A DNA stretch of 27,801 nucleotides from a virus, in the IMG/VR virus record IMGVR_UViG_3300005295_000595, positions 1 to 27,801 of that record; one strand, written 5' to 3'. Positions 6,823 through 14,421 of the stretch are shown piece after piece; the first letter of the stretch is position 1, and the number at the start of each line of letters is the position of its first letter. Under the pieces are notes generated by a model, which was not told where the DNA came from, did not search any database, and saw only the letters and a list, made by a program, of their open reading frames with translations. Both the position numbers and the translations under genes were made by a program.

Positions 6823-6833
6823 GGAGTTTTGCA

Positions 6834-8759
6834 ATGGAAGTGATCCAGAAAGCCACCGCGCGAGCGGCGGGCGCGAACCCGCTTGAGTATGTCATGTCGG
6901 ACGCGACGATCGATCGTTATGGCGACGTGATCGAGCCTGATGGCTGGAACCTCAAGAATTTCCGCAACAATCCGGTCGCGCTGTTCGGGCATGACAGCCG
7001 CTTTCCGATCGGCTTCTGGAAGAATGTTCGGGTTGCCGACGGCGCCCTGCGCGGCGAACTGGAGTTGTTGCCGGAGGGCCGTTCGGAACGTGTCGACGAG
7101 ATCCGCGCGTTCGTTGAGAGCGGAATCCTGCGCGCCGTGTCGGTCGGCTTCCAGCCGCTGTCATCGGAACCGCTTGACGGATCGAAAAGCGGCGGGCGAC
7201 GCTATACCAAGGCCGAGCTTGTCGAATGCTCACTGGTCAGCGTCCCGGCCAATCCCAACGCGCTCCAGATCGCGAAGGAGCTCAACCTATCCAGCACCGC
7301 GCGGCAACTGATCTTCGGCAAGTCCGCCGATGAAGATCGTACGACCGCGCTGCGGACCACCGGCGAGCACGCCGCAACCTCACCCTATACGGGGACACGA
7401 ACAATGAATCTTACCCTCACCCAGCGCATCGAGAATGCGCAGGCGGACCTCGTTCGCGACAAGGATGCGCTGACCGCACACCTCGCCGAAGACAATGCGG
7501 ACCCGATCGTCACCGATGAACTCAGTGCACGGGTCGAGCAGAAAGAGGCTGGACTGGCCGCCTTGAAGCGCGCGGAGACCGCGCTTGCGACGAAGACTAC
7601 GACGGTTTCGGCCAAGGACGAAGCTGAACAGCAGCGCCGCCCCTTCGCCGCACCCGCCAAGAAGATTGATCCGAAGGATTATGTCTATCGGGCGGGCGTC
7701 GTCAGCCTGATCAGCAAGATCCAGGCGCGCCCCAAGGCCGATGTCCTGCGCGACATTTATGGCGAGGACGAGTTGACGCGCGTCGTGTTCGATGTGGTGA
7801 CCAAGGCGGCGACCGCGCCCGCCACAACGACCACCACGGGCTGGGCGGCTGAGTTGGTGCAGACTGCGATCGGTGATTTCATCGAATCGCTGATGCCCAA
7901 TTCGATCTATCCCAGCCTTTCGACCAAGGGCGGCCGGTTCAGTTTTGGCCGCAACGGTATCGTCTCGCTGCCGAGCCGGGCCGCGACCCCGGCTGTCGCG
8001 GGTTCGTTCGTTGGGCAGGGATCGCCGATCCCCGTCCGGCAGGCAGCATTCGCCGCCACCACGCTGACGCCGAAGAAGATGGCGGTTATCACCACCTTCA
8101 CCCGTGAGATCGCTGAACACTCGATCCCCTCGATCGAGCAGATCCTGCGGCAGGCGATCCAGGAGGATACGGCGGTTGCGATTGACACCGTGCTGCTCGA
8201 CGCGACGGCGGCCTCGACGATCCGCCCGGCGGGCCTGCGTAACGGCGTCACGGTCACCACGGCGACGTCGGGCGGCGGTTTTGCGGCCCTGGTCGGCGAC
8301 CTCAAGGCCCTGATCGGCGCGCTGATCAGCGGCAGCAACGGCCAGCTCCGCTCGCCGGTGTGGCTGATGAACCCGATCCAGGTGCTTGCGGCAAGCGTGA
8401 CGCAGAATGCCGGCGGCGACTTCCCGTTCAAGGAGGAAATCGCCAACGGCACGCTGCTCGGCTATCCGATCATCGCGTCCAGCACGGTGACCGCGGGCAT
8501 GGTGTTCCTGGTCGACGCGGCCGACTTCTTCAGTGCCACCGGGGACGATCCTCGCTTCGACCTGTCGGATCAGGCCACGCTCCACATGGAGGATACGACG
8601 CCGCTGGCGATCGGCACCGCCGGTTCGCCCAACACGGTCGCGGCGCCGGTGCGCTCGCTGTTCCAGACGGACAGCATCGCGCTCCGGATGATCCTCGACA
8701 TGAACTGGGCGCTGCGCCGCACTGGCACCGTCGCCTGGACCCAGAGCGTCACCTGGTAA
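6834..8759 (+). CDS. prohead protease-major capsid protein fusion (HK97 fold)
   Basis: One 641-residue frame encodes two head proteins. Residues 1-150 are an S78 prohead protease: His53 in LFGHDS and Ser103 in AVSVGF are the likely catalytic pair, with Glu128 or Glu131 before SLVSVPANP as the third member. Residues 150-190 form a linker. Residues 191-270 are a charged coiled coil resembling the HK97 delta (scaffold) domain. From about 280 onward is the HK97-fold capsid protein, with an E-loop-like GGRFSFGRNG and a C-terminal beta-rich domain. The start at 6834 follows GAGGAG. Met191 (ATG 7404) has GGGGA at 7391-7395 and could give a separate capsid protein. The frame also runs upstream into the terminase gene, but that part is a shadow. 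Confidence 0.9.
   Translation: MEVIQKATARAAGANPLEYVMSDATIDRYGDVIEPDGWNLKNFRNNPVALFGHDSRFPIGFWKNVRVADGALRGELELLPEGRSERVDEIRAFVESGILRAVSVGFQPLSSEPLDGSKSGGRRYTKAELVECSLVSVPANPNALQIAKELNLSSTARQLIFGKSADEDRTTALRTTGEHAATSPYTGTRTMNLTLTQRIENAQADLVRDKDALTAHLAEDNADPIVTDELSARVEQKEAGLAALKRAETALATKTTTVSAKDEAEQQRRPFAAPAKKIDPKDYVYRAGVVSLISKIQARPKADVLRDIYGEDELTRVVFDVVTKAATAPATTTTTGWAAELVQTAIGDFIESLMPNSIYPSLSTKGGRFSFGRNGIVSLPSRAATPAVAGSFVGQGSPIPVRQAAFAATTLTPKKMAVITTFTREIAEHSIPSIEQILRQAIQEDTAVAIDTVLLDATAASTIRPAGLRNGVTVTTATSGGGFAALVGDLKALIGALISGSNGQLRSPVWLMNPIQVLAASVTQNAGGDFPFKEEIANGTLLGYPIIASSTVTAGMVFLVDAADFFSATGDDPRFDLSDQATLHMEDTTPLAIGTAGSPNTVAAPVRSLFQTDSIALRMILDMNWALRRTGTVAWTQSVTW
7391..7406 (+). promoter_or_regulatory. 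possible internal ribosome site and start for the capsid protein
   Basis: GGGGA at 7391-7395 lies eight bases before the in-frame ATG at 7404, inside the protease-capsid fusion. Starting here would give a 451-residue protein, about the usual size of an HK97-type capsid precursor, beginning exactly at the predicted scaffold helix (MNLTLTQRIEN). This would supply many free capsid subunits and few fused protease copies. Sequence alone cannot show that it is used. Confidence 0.4.
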
Positions 8760-8764
8760 GGCAT

Positions 8765-8786
8765 CGGCCCGCCGTCTGACGGGCCG
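8765..8786 (+). repeat. short hairpin directly after the capsid gene
   Basis: CGGCCCG at 8765-8771 pairs with CGGGCCG at 8780-8786 across an eight-base loop, five bases after the capsid stop. It is followed by GTTCC and not a T-run. It may protect the 3' end of the abundant capsid message or act with the stronger hairpin just downstream. Confidence 0.45.
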
Positions 8787-8806
8787 GTTCCTGATCGATG
8801 ACAAGG

Positions 8807-8835
8807 ACGGCCTGCCGAGTCTCGGCGGGCCGTTT
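8807..8835 (+). terminator. terminator-like hairpin downstream of the capsid gene
   Basis: The arm ACGGCCTGCCG (8807-8817) pairs with CGGCGGGCCGT (8823-8833) through ten Watson-Crick pairs and one G-T wobble, leaving a loop of about five bases, and TTT follows. A partial intrinsic terminator after the capsid gene is common in phage late operons, where it lets capsid mRNA exceed downstream mRNA. The short T-run suggests partial rather than complete termination, since the portal gene follows on the same strand with no obvious new promoter. Confidence 0.6.
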
Positions 8836-8867
8836 CCATTTGCCACCCGTCATCAAGGAGTAGTTGG

Positions 8868-9104
8868 ATGACCGAGAAGACATTGGAGCAGCAGCTGGCA
8901 GAGGCCAAGGCTGCGCAGGACAAGGCCGAAAAGGAGCTTGAAGCGGAGAAAGCAGCTCACGCCAAGACGTCAGCTGCGCTCGACAAGGCGAGCCCGAAGG
9001 AAGCTGAAGACGAGGATCTGACCCCGACCCCGACGCAGGCCGAGATCGATGCCGCCAAGCTCGGGCTGGAGCCTGAAAAAACCGGCAAGTACAAGACGCG
9101 CTGA
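8868..9104 (+). CDS. small coiled-coil protein between capsid and portal genes
   Basis: I do not recognise a named family for this 78-residue acidic protein. Residues 1-45 form a strongly charged Ala/Glu/Lys heptad-like helix (EQQLAEAKAAQDKAEKELEA), followed by an acidic segment, a Thr-Pro stretch and a basic end (KTGKYKTR). Small coiled-coil proteins at this point in head operons can be head-fiber, scaffold-like or head-decoration proteins, so a structural or assembly role is possible by position only. It has a good ribosome site (AAGGAG) before ATG 8868. It is separated from the capsid gene by two hairpins and ends ten bases before the portal gene, so it is likely translated. Confidence 0.6.
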   Translation: MTEKTLEQQLAEAKAAQDKAEKELEAEKAAHAKTSAALDKASPKEAEDEDLTPTPTQAEIDAAKLGLEPEKTGKYKTR

Positions 9105-9114
9105 GCGGCGATCA

Positions 9115-10473
9115 ATGGGCCTTCTCGCCAAAACCCTGTCGTTCCTTGGCATCAAGGGGAGCGAGGGTGCGTACCGGGAAGGCCCCTATTATCTGCCGGT
9201 GACGGGTGGATGGCTTTCGGCCGACGCCGGGAAATACGCCAATTGGTGGCAGCTTGGGCACAACCCGGAGGCGACGTCACGCACGGCGATCGTGGAGGCG
9301 TGCGTCTCGGCCTATGCGCAGACGGTAGCGATGTGCCCCGGCAATCATTGGCGCTGGACGGCAGAGAAGGGCCGCGAGCGGGTGATCAATTCAGCGATCG
9401 TCCGCATCCTGCGCAATCCCAACGATTATCAGTCGATTTCCGATTTCCTGCTCAACGCGGCCCGGCACCTGATGTTCGAAGGGAACGCCTATGCACTGGT
9501 GCTGCGCAACAATCGCTACGAGCCGGAGCAGTTGCATCTGATGGACCCGCGCCTTTCCGGCGCGCAGCTCACTGAGACCGGCGAGATCTTCTATCACCTC
9601 AAGGGGAACCCGATCGTTGACCGGCGGATCGGATCGAATCTGATCGTGCCGGCGCGTGACGTGTTGCACCTCCGGCTGCACACGCCGCGCCACCCGCTGA
9701 TCGGGGAGACGCCGCTAGTGGCCGCTGCGCTACAGATGGCGGCAGGGAACTCCGCACTGCAGCATGAAATCAATTTCCGGCTCAACCAGGCCCGTCCGTC
9801 CTTCCTGCTTTCTACTGACCAGGTGCTCGATAAGGAGAAGGTCGAGGTGCTGCGCGAGCTCTGGAACGAGCAGGCGAAGGGTATGAATGCTGGCGGCACG
9901 CCGATCTTGACCGCCGGCCTCAAGGCCCAACAGATCGGCATCAGCGCGAAGGATTCGCAGCTGGCCGATCTCCTCAAGCTCAGCGATCAGGCGATCGCGC
10001 ATGTGTTCCGCATCCCGTTGCAGGTGCTTGGCACCGGAGACACTCCCTACGCCTCGACCGAGGCGCTGATGTCCTCCTGGCGCGCGGGCGGCCTCGGCTT
10101 CCTGCTCAATCATATCGAGGAGGCGATCGGCCTGCTGTTCAAGCTCTCGGGACAGCCCAGCGAATATATCGAATTCGATACCAGCGCGCTGCTCCGCTCG
10201 GCGTTCAAGGAGCGGGTCGAGGGATGGTCGGTTGGCGTCAAGGCTGGGATTTTCGACCGCAATACCGCACGGCAGGATTTCGAGCTGGCGCCTGTCGAAT
10301 ATGGCGACGAGCCCTGGGTGCAGCAGCAGGATATCCCGCTGAGCGTCGCCGGCGAGTTGGCGAAAAATCCGCCGAAGCCTGCACCGGCAGCCGAGCCACC
10401 CGCTCCAGCCAATGATCCCGAGGCCAAGGCCGCGATCTATGAGAAACATCTGAGGGAGGCGCTTCGTGGATGA
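9115..10473 (+). CDS. phage portal protein, HK97 family
   Basis: This 452-residue protein is an HK97-family portal, the dodecameric ring at the packaging vertex through which DNA enters and leaves. Family features include an early NP.DYQS segment (101-106), FEGNAYALVLRN (121-132) before a short beta region, a long helical stem in the middle and RIPLQVLGTGDTPYAS near residues 299-314. The C-terminal 35 residues are Pro/Ala-rich and flexible. ATG 9115 is preferred; the frame continues upstream to 9049, but that part overlaps the preceding gene and looks like shadow sequence. The portal follows the capsid gene here, the reverse of HK97. Its end overlaps the next gene's GTG start by eight bases. 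Confidence 0.92.
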   Translation: MGLLAKTLSFLGIKGSEGAYREGPYYLPVTGGWLSADAGKYANWWQLGHNPEATSRTAIVEACVSAYAQTVAMCPGNHWRWTAEKGRERVINSAIVRILRNPNDYQSISDFLLNAARHLMFEGNAYALVLRNNRYEPEQLHLMDPRLSGAQLTETGEIFYHLKGNPIVDRRIGSNLIVPARDVLHLRLHTPRHPLIGETPLVAAALQMAAGNSALQHEINFRLNQARPSFLLSTDQVLDKEKVEVLRELWNEQAKGMNAGGTPILTAGLKAQQIGISAKDSQLADLLKLSDQAIAHVFRIPLQVLGTGDTPYASTEALMSSWRAGGLGFLLNHIEEAIGLLFKLSGQPSEYIEFDTSALLRSAFKERVEGWSVGVKAGIFDRNTARQDFELAPVEYGDEPWVQQQDIPLSVAGELAKNPPKPAPAAEPPAPANDPEAKAAIYEKHLREALRG

Positions 10474-11410
10474 TGCGAAAGCCATCGCCGCCGCGACCGC
10501 GATCGTCGTCCGCGAGACGGTGGCGGCTGCGCTTGAACCGATCCTGGCGCGCCTTGCCGTACTCGAAGCGCGACAACTTGAGCGCGGCGAGAAGGGAGAA
10601 CGTGGCGACCCCGGCGAAAAGGGCGAGCGCGGAGAGGCCGGGGAGCGTGGCGAGAGGGGAGAGGATGGAGCGAGCGTCGATCTCGCTTGGCTGACCGATA
10701 CGGTCCAAAGCATGGTTTCCGAAGCGGTCGAGGCTGCTGTCAAGGCACTGCCGGCACCCGAGCGCGGGGAACGCGGTGAGACCGGACAAACCGGAGAGCA
10801 AGGCGAACGGGGTGCCGATGGCGTGGGCCTTGCCGACGCTGTGATCGATCGGGCCGGCGAGTTGGTACTGACCATGACCGATGGAGGCATGCGCCGCCTC
10901 GGCGTGGTGGTCGGCCGCGACGGTGAGAATGGGCGCGACGGGGAAGACGGCCGCGATGGGCGTGATGTCGAGGATATCGTCGTCACTCAAGATGGCGCGA
11001 CCGTGGAGTTCGGATTTACCGTAGGCGAGGCGCGGTCGGTGTTCGAAATCGAGCTGCCCGTGGGTCCGCCTGGCGAGACACCCTATGTCGGCGAGGCGCG
11101 CGGCCTGTTTGATCCTGAGGCGACTTATCGCGCGCTCGATGTCGTCAGCTTCAACGGCTGCGAGTGGCGCGCCCGATGCGACAATCCCGGCACTCTTCCC
11201 GGTGAAGGCTGGATGCTCTCGGCGGGCAGGGGCAAGCGAGGCGAGAAGGGTGAGCGCGGGGATCGCGGTGGTGTCGGCCTGCCTGGGCCGTCGCTCGTCA
11301 CCGGCTATGTCAAGGATATGGCGCTGACCCTCGTTCGTGAGGATGGACAGGAAACGCAGGTCGATCTGTACGATTTCGCCGAGACAATCCGGCGGGTGGC
11401 CGCCCCATGA
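10466..11410 (+). CDS. collagen-like virion protein
   Basis: This 314-residue protein contains several blocks of Gly-X-Y triplets, which form a collagen triple helix. The blocks lie at about residues 41-69, 101-121, 150-167 and 256-275, with a short GPPGE near 200. Charged triplets such as GEKGERGDPG are typical of phage collagens, which stabilise trimers through salt bridges. An amphipathic helix precedes the first block. A small beta domain with FDPEATYRALDVV and a Cys pair (about 213-254) resembles carbohydrate-binding modules of fibers. It is probably a trimeric fiber or stalk on the virion, perhaps at the head or neck given its position after the portal. GTG 10466 has GGGAGG six bases upstream. 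The stop overlaps the next ATG. Confidence 0.8.
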   Translation: MDDAKAIAAATAIVVRETVAAALEPILARLAVLEARQLERGEKGERGDPGEKGERGEAGERGERGEDGASVDLAWLTDTVQSMVSEAVEAAVKALPAPERGERGETGQTGEQGERGADGVGLADAVIDRAGELVLTMTDGGMRRLGVVVGRDGENGRDGEDGRDGRDVEDIVVTQDGATVEFGFTVGEARSVFEIELPVGPPGETPYVGEARGLFDPEATYRALDVVSFNGCEWRARCDNPGTLPGEGWMLSAGRGKRGEKGERGDRGGVGLPGPSLVTGYVKDMALTLVREDGQETQVDLYDFAETIRRVAAP

Positions 11411-13776
11411 AAACCACGGCATTCGCCAATGAGATGCTCGCGCTGCTGTACCAGGGTGCGGCGATCTCGGAGCTTGCCCAGAACGCGGCATCGTCGCCGC
11501 TGGGCAGTCTCTGGATGGCGCTGCATACCGCCGATCCCGGCGAGGCCGGGGATCAGACGACGTCGGAAGGCCCGTTCGCGCGCGTCGCGGTGGCGCGTAG
11601 TGGTTCGGGCTGGGCGGTGGCGAGCAAGGGCGTGTCGCCCGTCGCCGATGTATCCTTCGCCAACAATGCGAGCGGCGCGACGGTCACGATTACGCATGTC
11701 TCAATCGGCATGGCCTCGGGCGGCGCGAGCAAGATCATTCATCGCGGGACGCTCAAGAATCCGCTGGTGATCGCGGTCGGCGATAATCCGGTGATCTACA
11801 AGCAATCGGTGATCTACGAGGACGGTACCATCCCGCTGATCGTCGCGCCCGATCCGACCTTTCCATCGGGTGGCATCTCGGGCCTCACCATTGCCTCGAT
11901 CTACAATGTGCCGACCGGGATCACGCCGGTCTGGACGCCCGACAATGGCGGCGACGCGGGCAAGATCGCGGTCGGGGGCAACGGCGCCACGTCCAAGCTG
12001 GTGATCGGCCTCACGCCCGCCGCGCAGGGAAGCATCTCGGGCACGATCTCGGCCACCGGCATGCCTAGCCTCGCTATCACGGTGGTGGTGACGGCCCCGG
12101 CGGCCAGGCTGGTCTCGGCGGCTAATCGTTCGCGGCTTTCGACCGCGCGCGCGACCGTCGCGACGGCCTTCAACTATATCCGCTATGCCGAGACCCCGGC
12201 GCGTGACCTGACGGGCCTGCGCGGCATCTTCTCGAACGTCAACATGATCGTCGGGGTCGCCAATGGCGAGGTTGGCCCCGGCAACAGCGTCCGCTACCGC
12301 GCCGGGTTCGTGACGGGCATTTCCGGCACCGGATCGAACCAGACCGGCGCCATCGCCACGCCGGTCACTTTCGGCGACGCCAAGAACGGCACCCTGATCA
12401 CCAGCACCTATGGCCTCACGGTCGCGGCGATAGTCAAGACCAACCGTGGCGTCAATCCGAACACCACCGACACCAAGACCTATGCCGAGTTCGTCGCCGA
12501 TGGCGGGCTGATCGAGGATTCGGTGATCAACGGCGTGGTGGTGGCGAACAGCAAGATCACGCTGCCGAGCCTCTACACGGTGGTGAGCGACGCCGGCCCC
12601 AACGTCTCGGCCAATGCACCCTATTTTGTGCAGCTGGAGGAGGAGGTTCCGCTCGTCACGGTGACCGGCATCACCGTCCCGGTGGCCGGCACGATCACGA
12701 TCGCCACCGCGAACACCAGCTTCGTCAAGGTGGGCGACGAAGTGGTGGTGGCGAGCGCGACGGGAAACACCAGCGTCAACGGCACATGGCCGATCAGCTC
12801 GATCGTCGCCAACACCTCGATCACCTGCACAGGCACTAGTTCGACGACGGGGACGGTCACCGGCAGCCCGACCGCGCGCTTCCGGCACACCAGCTCCAAC
12901 CTCGTCGGCCGATCCGATCTCGGCGACATGCAGAAGACGAGCGCCACGGTGGTCGATTGCGTCGGATCGGTCGATTGGTCGACGATCAGCGCCGGCGCGG
13001 TCACGACGGGCAACACCTATAATGGCCTTACCGCGATCATGGGTAGCGACCCTACCGGCGGCAAGAATTGCGCGATCATCGGCGACAGCATCGTCACCGA
13101 GGTGCGCGACGGCAACACAAACAGCCCGTCCTCGACGTTGACCGGCGACGCGCGCGGGAACCTCGCCTTCATGCAGCGCGCGCTGGCGGCCAGCAACTAT
13201 CCCGCGATGCGGATGTCCTGCCCCGGCATGTCGGACGGGTTCTATAATTACGGCGATGATTCCTTGCGCAAATGGCTGTGCAATTTCGCCGACACGATCA
13301 TCACCCAGCTGGGCCATAATTATGTGAGCACGGCGGGCAGTTACACCGGCTTCAAGAACCGCCAGATCAACCTGTTCACCCGCTACCGGCAGGCATTGCG
13401 CGGCGGCCAGGGGCGGATCGTGGCGACGACACAGACGCCGACCACGACATCTATCGATCTCTGGCACCAGCGCCCGACCAATCAGACCTTCGCCGCCAAT
13501 TTCGGCATCACCAATTATATCTACACCAATTATCACCTCGATCTGGTCAATCCGGCGGTGTTCCTGACCGGAGCGGCGGGCGGCATAGACGCGGTGCTCG
13601 ACATCGCCCAGATCACCAGCGACCTCGCGGGTGCCCACGCGATCGACGGTTACTGGCCGGTAGACGGCACCGATTACAAGTACACGACCGACGGCACCCA
13701 TCCGTCGAAGGACGGGCATATCGGCATTGCCGCTGCACTGAACTCCAGCGTCCTTTCGGCCGCGCTGGGCTATTGA
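11407..13776 (+). CDS. virion adhesin with C-terminal SGNH/GDSL-hydrolase-like domain
   Basis: This 789-residue protein appears to be a modular virion protein. Residues 1-140 form a phage fiber-type domain (WMALHTADPGEAGDQTTSE) shared with the next gene. Residues 145-530 are Ser/Thr/Gly-rich beta repeats, probably a stalk of Ig-like domains. From about 545 there is an SGNH/GDSL esterase-like domain: GDSI gives the nucleophile candidate Ser561, GHN at 636-638 may be the oxyanion Asn, and DGTH gives Asp762 and His765. SGNH enzymes commonly remove O-acyl groups, and phage versions deacetylate host surface polysaccharides, a plausible role for a phage of capsule- or sphingan-producing bacteria. 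The ATG overlaps the collagen-like stop (ATGA). Catalytic residues are read by eye; the substrate is unknown. Confidence 0.78.
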   Translation: MKTTAFANEMLALLYQGAAISELAQNAASSPLGSLWMALHTADPGEAGDQTTSEGPFARVAVARSGSGWAVASKGVSPVADVSFANNASGATVTITHVSIGMASGGASKIIHRGTLKNPLVIAVGDNPVIYKQSVIYEDGTIPLIVAPDPTFPSGGISGLTIASIYNVPTGITPVWTPDNGGDAGKIAVGGNGATSKLVIGLTPAAQGSISGTISATGMPSLAITVVVTAPAARLVSAANRSRLSTARATVATAFNYIRYAETPARDLTGLRGIFSNVNMIVGVANGEVGPGNSVRYRAGFVTGISGTGSNQTGAIATPVTFGDAKNGTLITSTYGLTVAAIVKTNRGVNPNTTDTKTYAEFVADGGLIEDSVINGVVVANSKITLPSLYTVVSDAGPNVSANAPYFVQLEEEVPLVTVTGITVPVAGTITIATANTSFVKVGDEVVVASATGNTSVNGTWPISSIVANTSITCTGTSSTTGTVTGSPTARFRHTSSNLVGRSDLGDMQKTSATVVDCVGSVDWSTISAGAVTTGNTYNGLTAIMGSDPTGGKNCAIIGDSIVTEVRDGNTNSPSSTLTGDARGNLAFMQRALAASNYPAMRMSCPGMSDGFYNYGDDSLRKWLCNFADTIITQLGHNYVSTAGSYTGFKNRQINLFTRYRQALRGGQGRIVATTQTPTTTSIDLWHQRPTNQTFAANFGITNYIYTNYHLDLVNPAVFLTGAAGGIDAVLDIAQITSDLAGAHAIDGYWPVDGTDYKYTTDGTHPSKDGHIGIAAALNSSVLSAALGY

Positions 13777-13787
13777 GGATCTGATCC

Positions 13788-14228
13788 ATGTCAAAAGGCA
13801 ATACGTTCGAGAATGACTGGCTGCGGCTGATATTCTGGGGTGATCCGATCGCCAACATCGCCGACAACGCGACGGTTTCTCCACTCGCGCTGCTCTACGC
13901 CAGCCTGCACAGCGCGGACCCTGGCGAAGCGGGCAATCAGGCGACCAGCGAGGCGGCCTATGCGGGCTATGCGCGTGTCGCGGTGCCTCGAGCTCCAAGC
14001 GGCTGGACGATCAGCGGCAGCATCGTTCACCCGGCGGCGGCGATCATATTCCCCGAGCTTGCATCGGGCAGCGGGAATTACCCGTTCTTCGGCATCGGCA
14101 CGGCGCTGAGCGGCGCGGGCAAGCTGCTTTATTACGGGCCGATCACCAACAGCGCGGGCGGCGCCCTAGCGCCCAGTGCGGGCATCGCGCCCTATATCGG
14201 CACCGATACCGTGATCACCGAGGATTGA
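13788..14228 (+). CDS. phage fiber-domain protein, paralogue of the preceding gene's N-terminus
   Basis: This 146-residue protein consists of the same domain found at the N-terminus of the 789-residue protein just upstream. Shared features include LHSADPGEAGNQATSE near residue 40, a following YARVAV segment, a SGWTI strand and a terminal T.ITED. Domains of this kind are common in alphaproteobacterial phages close to portal, connector and fiber genes. A virion structural role such as a short fiber base is likely but not proven. GAGGA eight bases before ATG 13788 is a usable ribosome site. The pair suggests tandem duplication, with one copy gaining the esterase part or the other losing it. Confidence 0.7.
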   Translation: MSKGNTFENDWLRLIFWGDPIANIADNATVSPLALLYASLHSADPGEAGNQATSEAAYAGYARVAVPRAPSGWTISGSIVHPAAAIIFPELASGSGNYPFFGIGTALSGAGKLLYYGPITNSAGGALAPSAGIAPYIGTDTVITED

Positions 14229-14232
14229 GACG

Positions 14233-14421
14233 GTGGCTGCGGTAGGCGGGATCATCGTGACGCAGGCGACGTCCACCACCGTGGGCCATGGCGGCGTCGG
14301 CACCGGCGGGACCGGCACGGCTGACGGCGCTGCGGTCGTGACCGGCCATGGCGGACTGAAAGGTCGCCCGCGCCCGCCCGAAAGCCGCCGCTTCACCGAC
14401 GGCAACGGGGCCGCGACGTGA
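14233..14421 (+). CDS. small Gly/Thr-rich protein of the fiber module
   Basis: This is a 62-residue protein of low complexity, rich in Gly, Thr and Ala. It contains HGG twice in similar settings (VGHGGVGTGG and VTGHGGLKG), then a basic Pro/Arg tail (RPRPPESRRF). No catalytic motif or membrane segment is present. GTG 14233 lies four bases after the previous stop, and its TGA overlaps the GTG start of the next gene. This tight spacing on both sides is the main reason to accept it. The imperfect internal repeat suggests a flexible surface or linker peptide, but the function is unknown. Confidence 0.5.
   Translation: MAAVGGIIVTQATSTTVGHGGVGTGGTGTADGAAVVTGHGGLKGRPRPPESRRFTDGNGAAT

Noticed and set aside
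6408-6833. Upstream extension of the protease-capsid frame into the terminase gene
   Set aside because: This part is out of frame with the terminase and is Arg/His/Gly-rich nonsense. ATG 6834 with GAGGAG starts exactly at the protease domain.
4888-6834. 648-codon minus-strand frame opposite the terminase gene
   Set aside because: It is the antisense of a well-supported coding gene. Long mirror frames are expected in GC-rich DNA, and the product has His/Arg-rich nonsense composition without domains.
11701-13998. 765-codon minus-strand frame opposite the SGNH adhesin gene
   Set aside because: Antisense mirror frame with Arg/His/Gly-rich composition and no recognisable motif; all neighbouring genes are on the plus strand.
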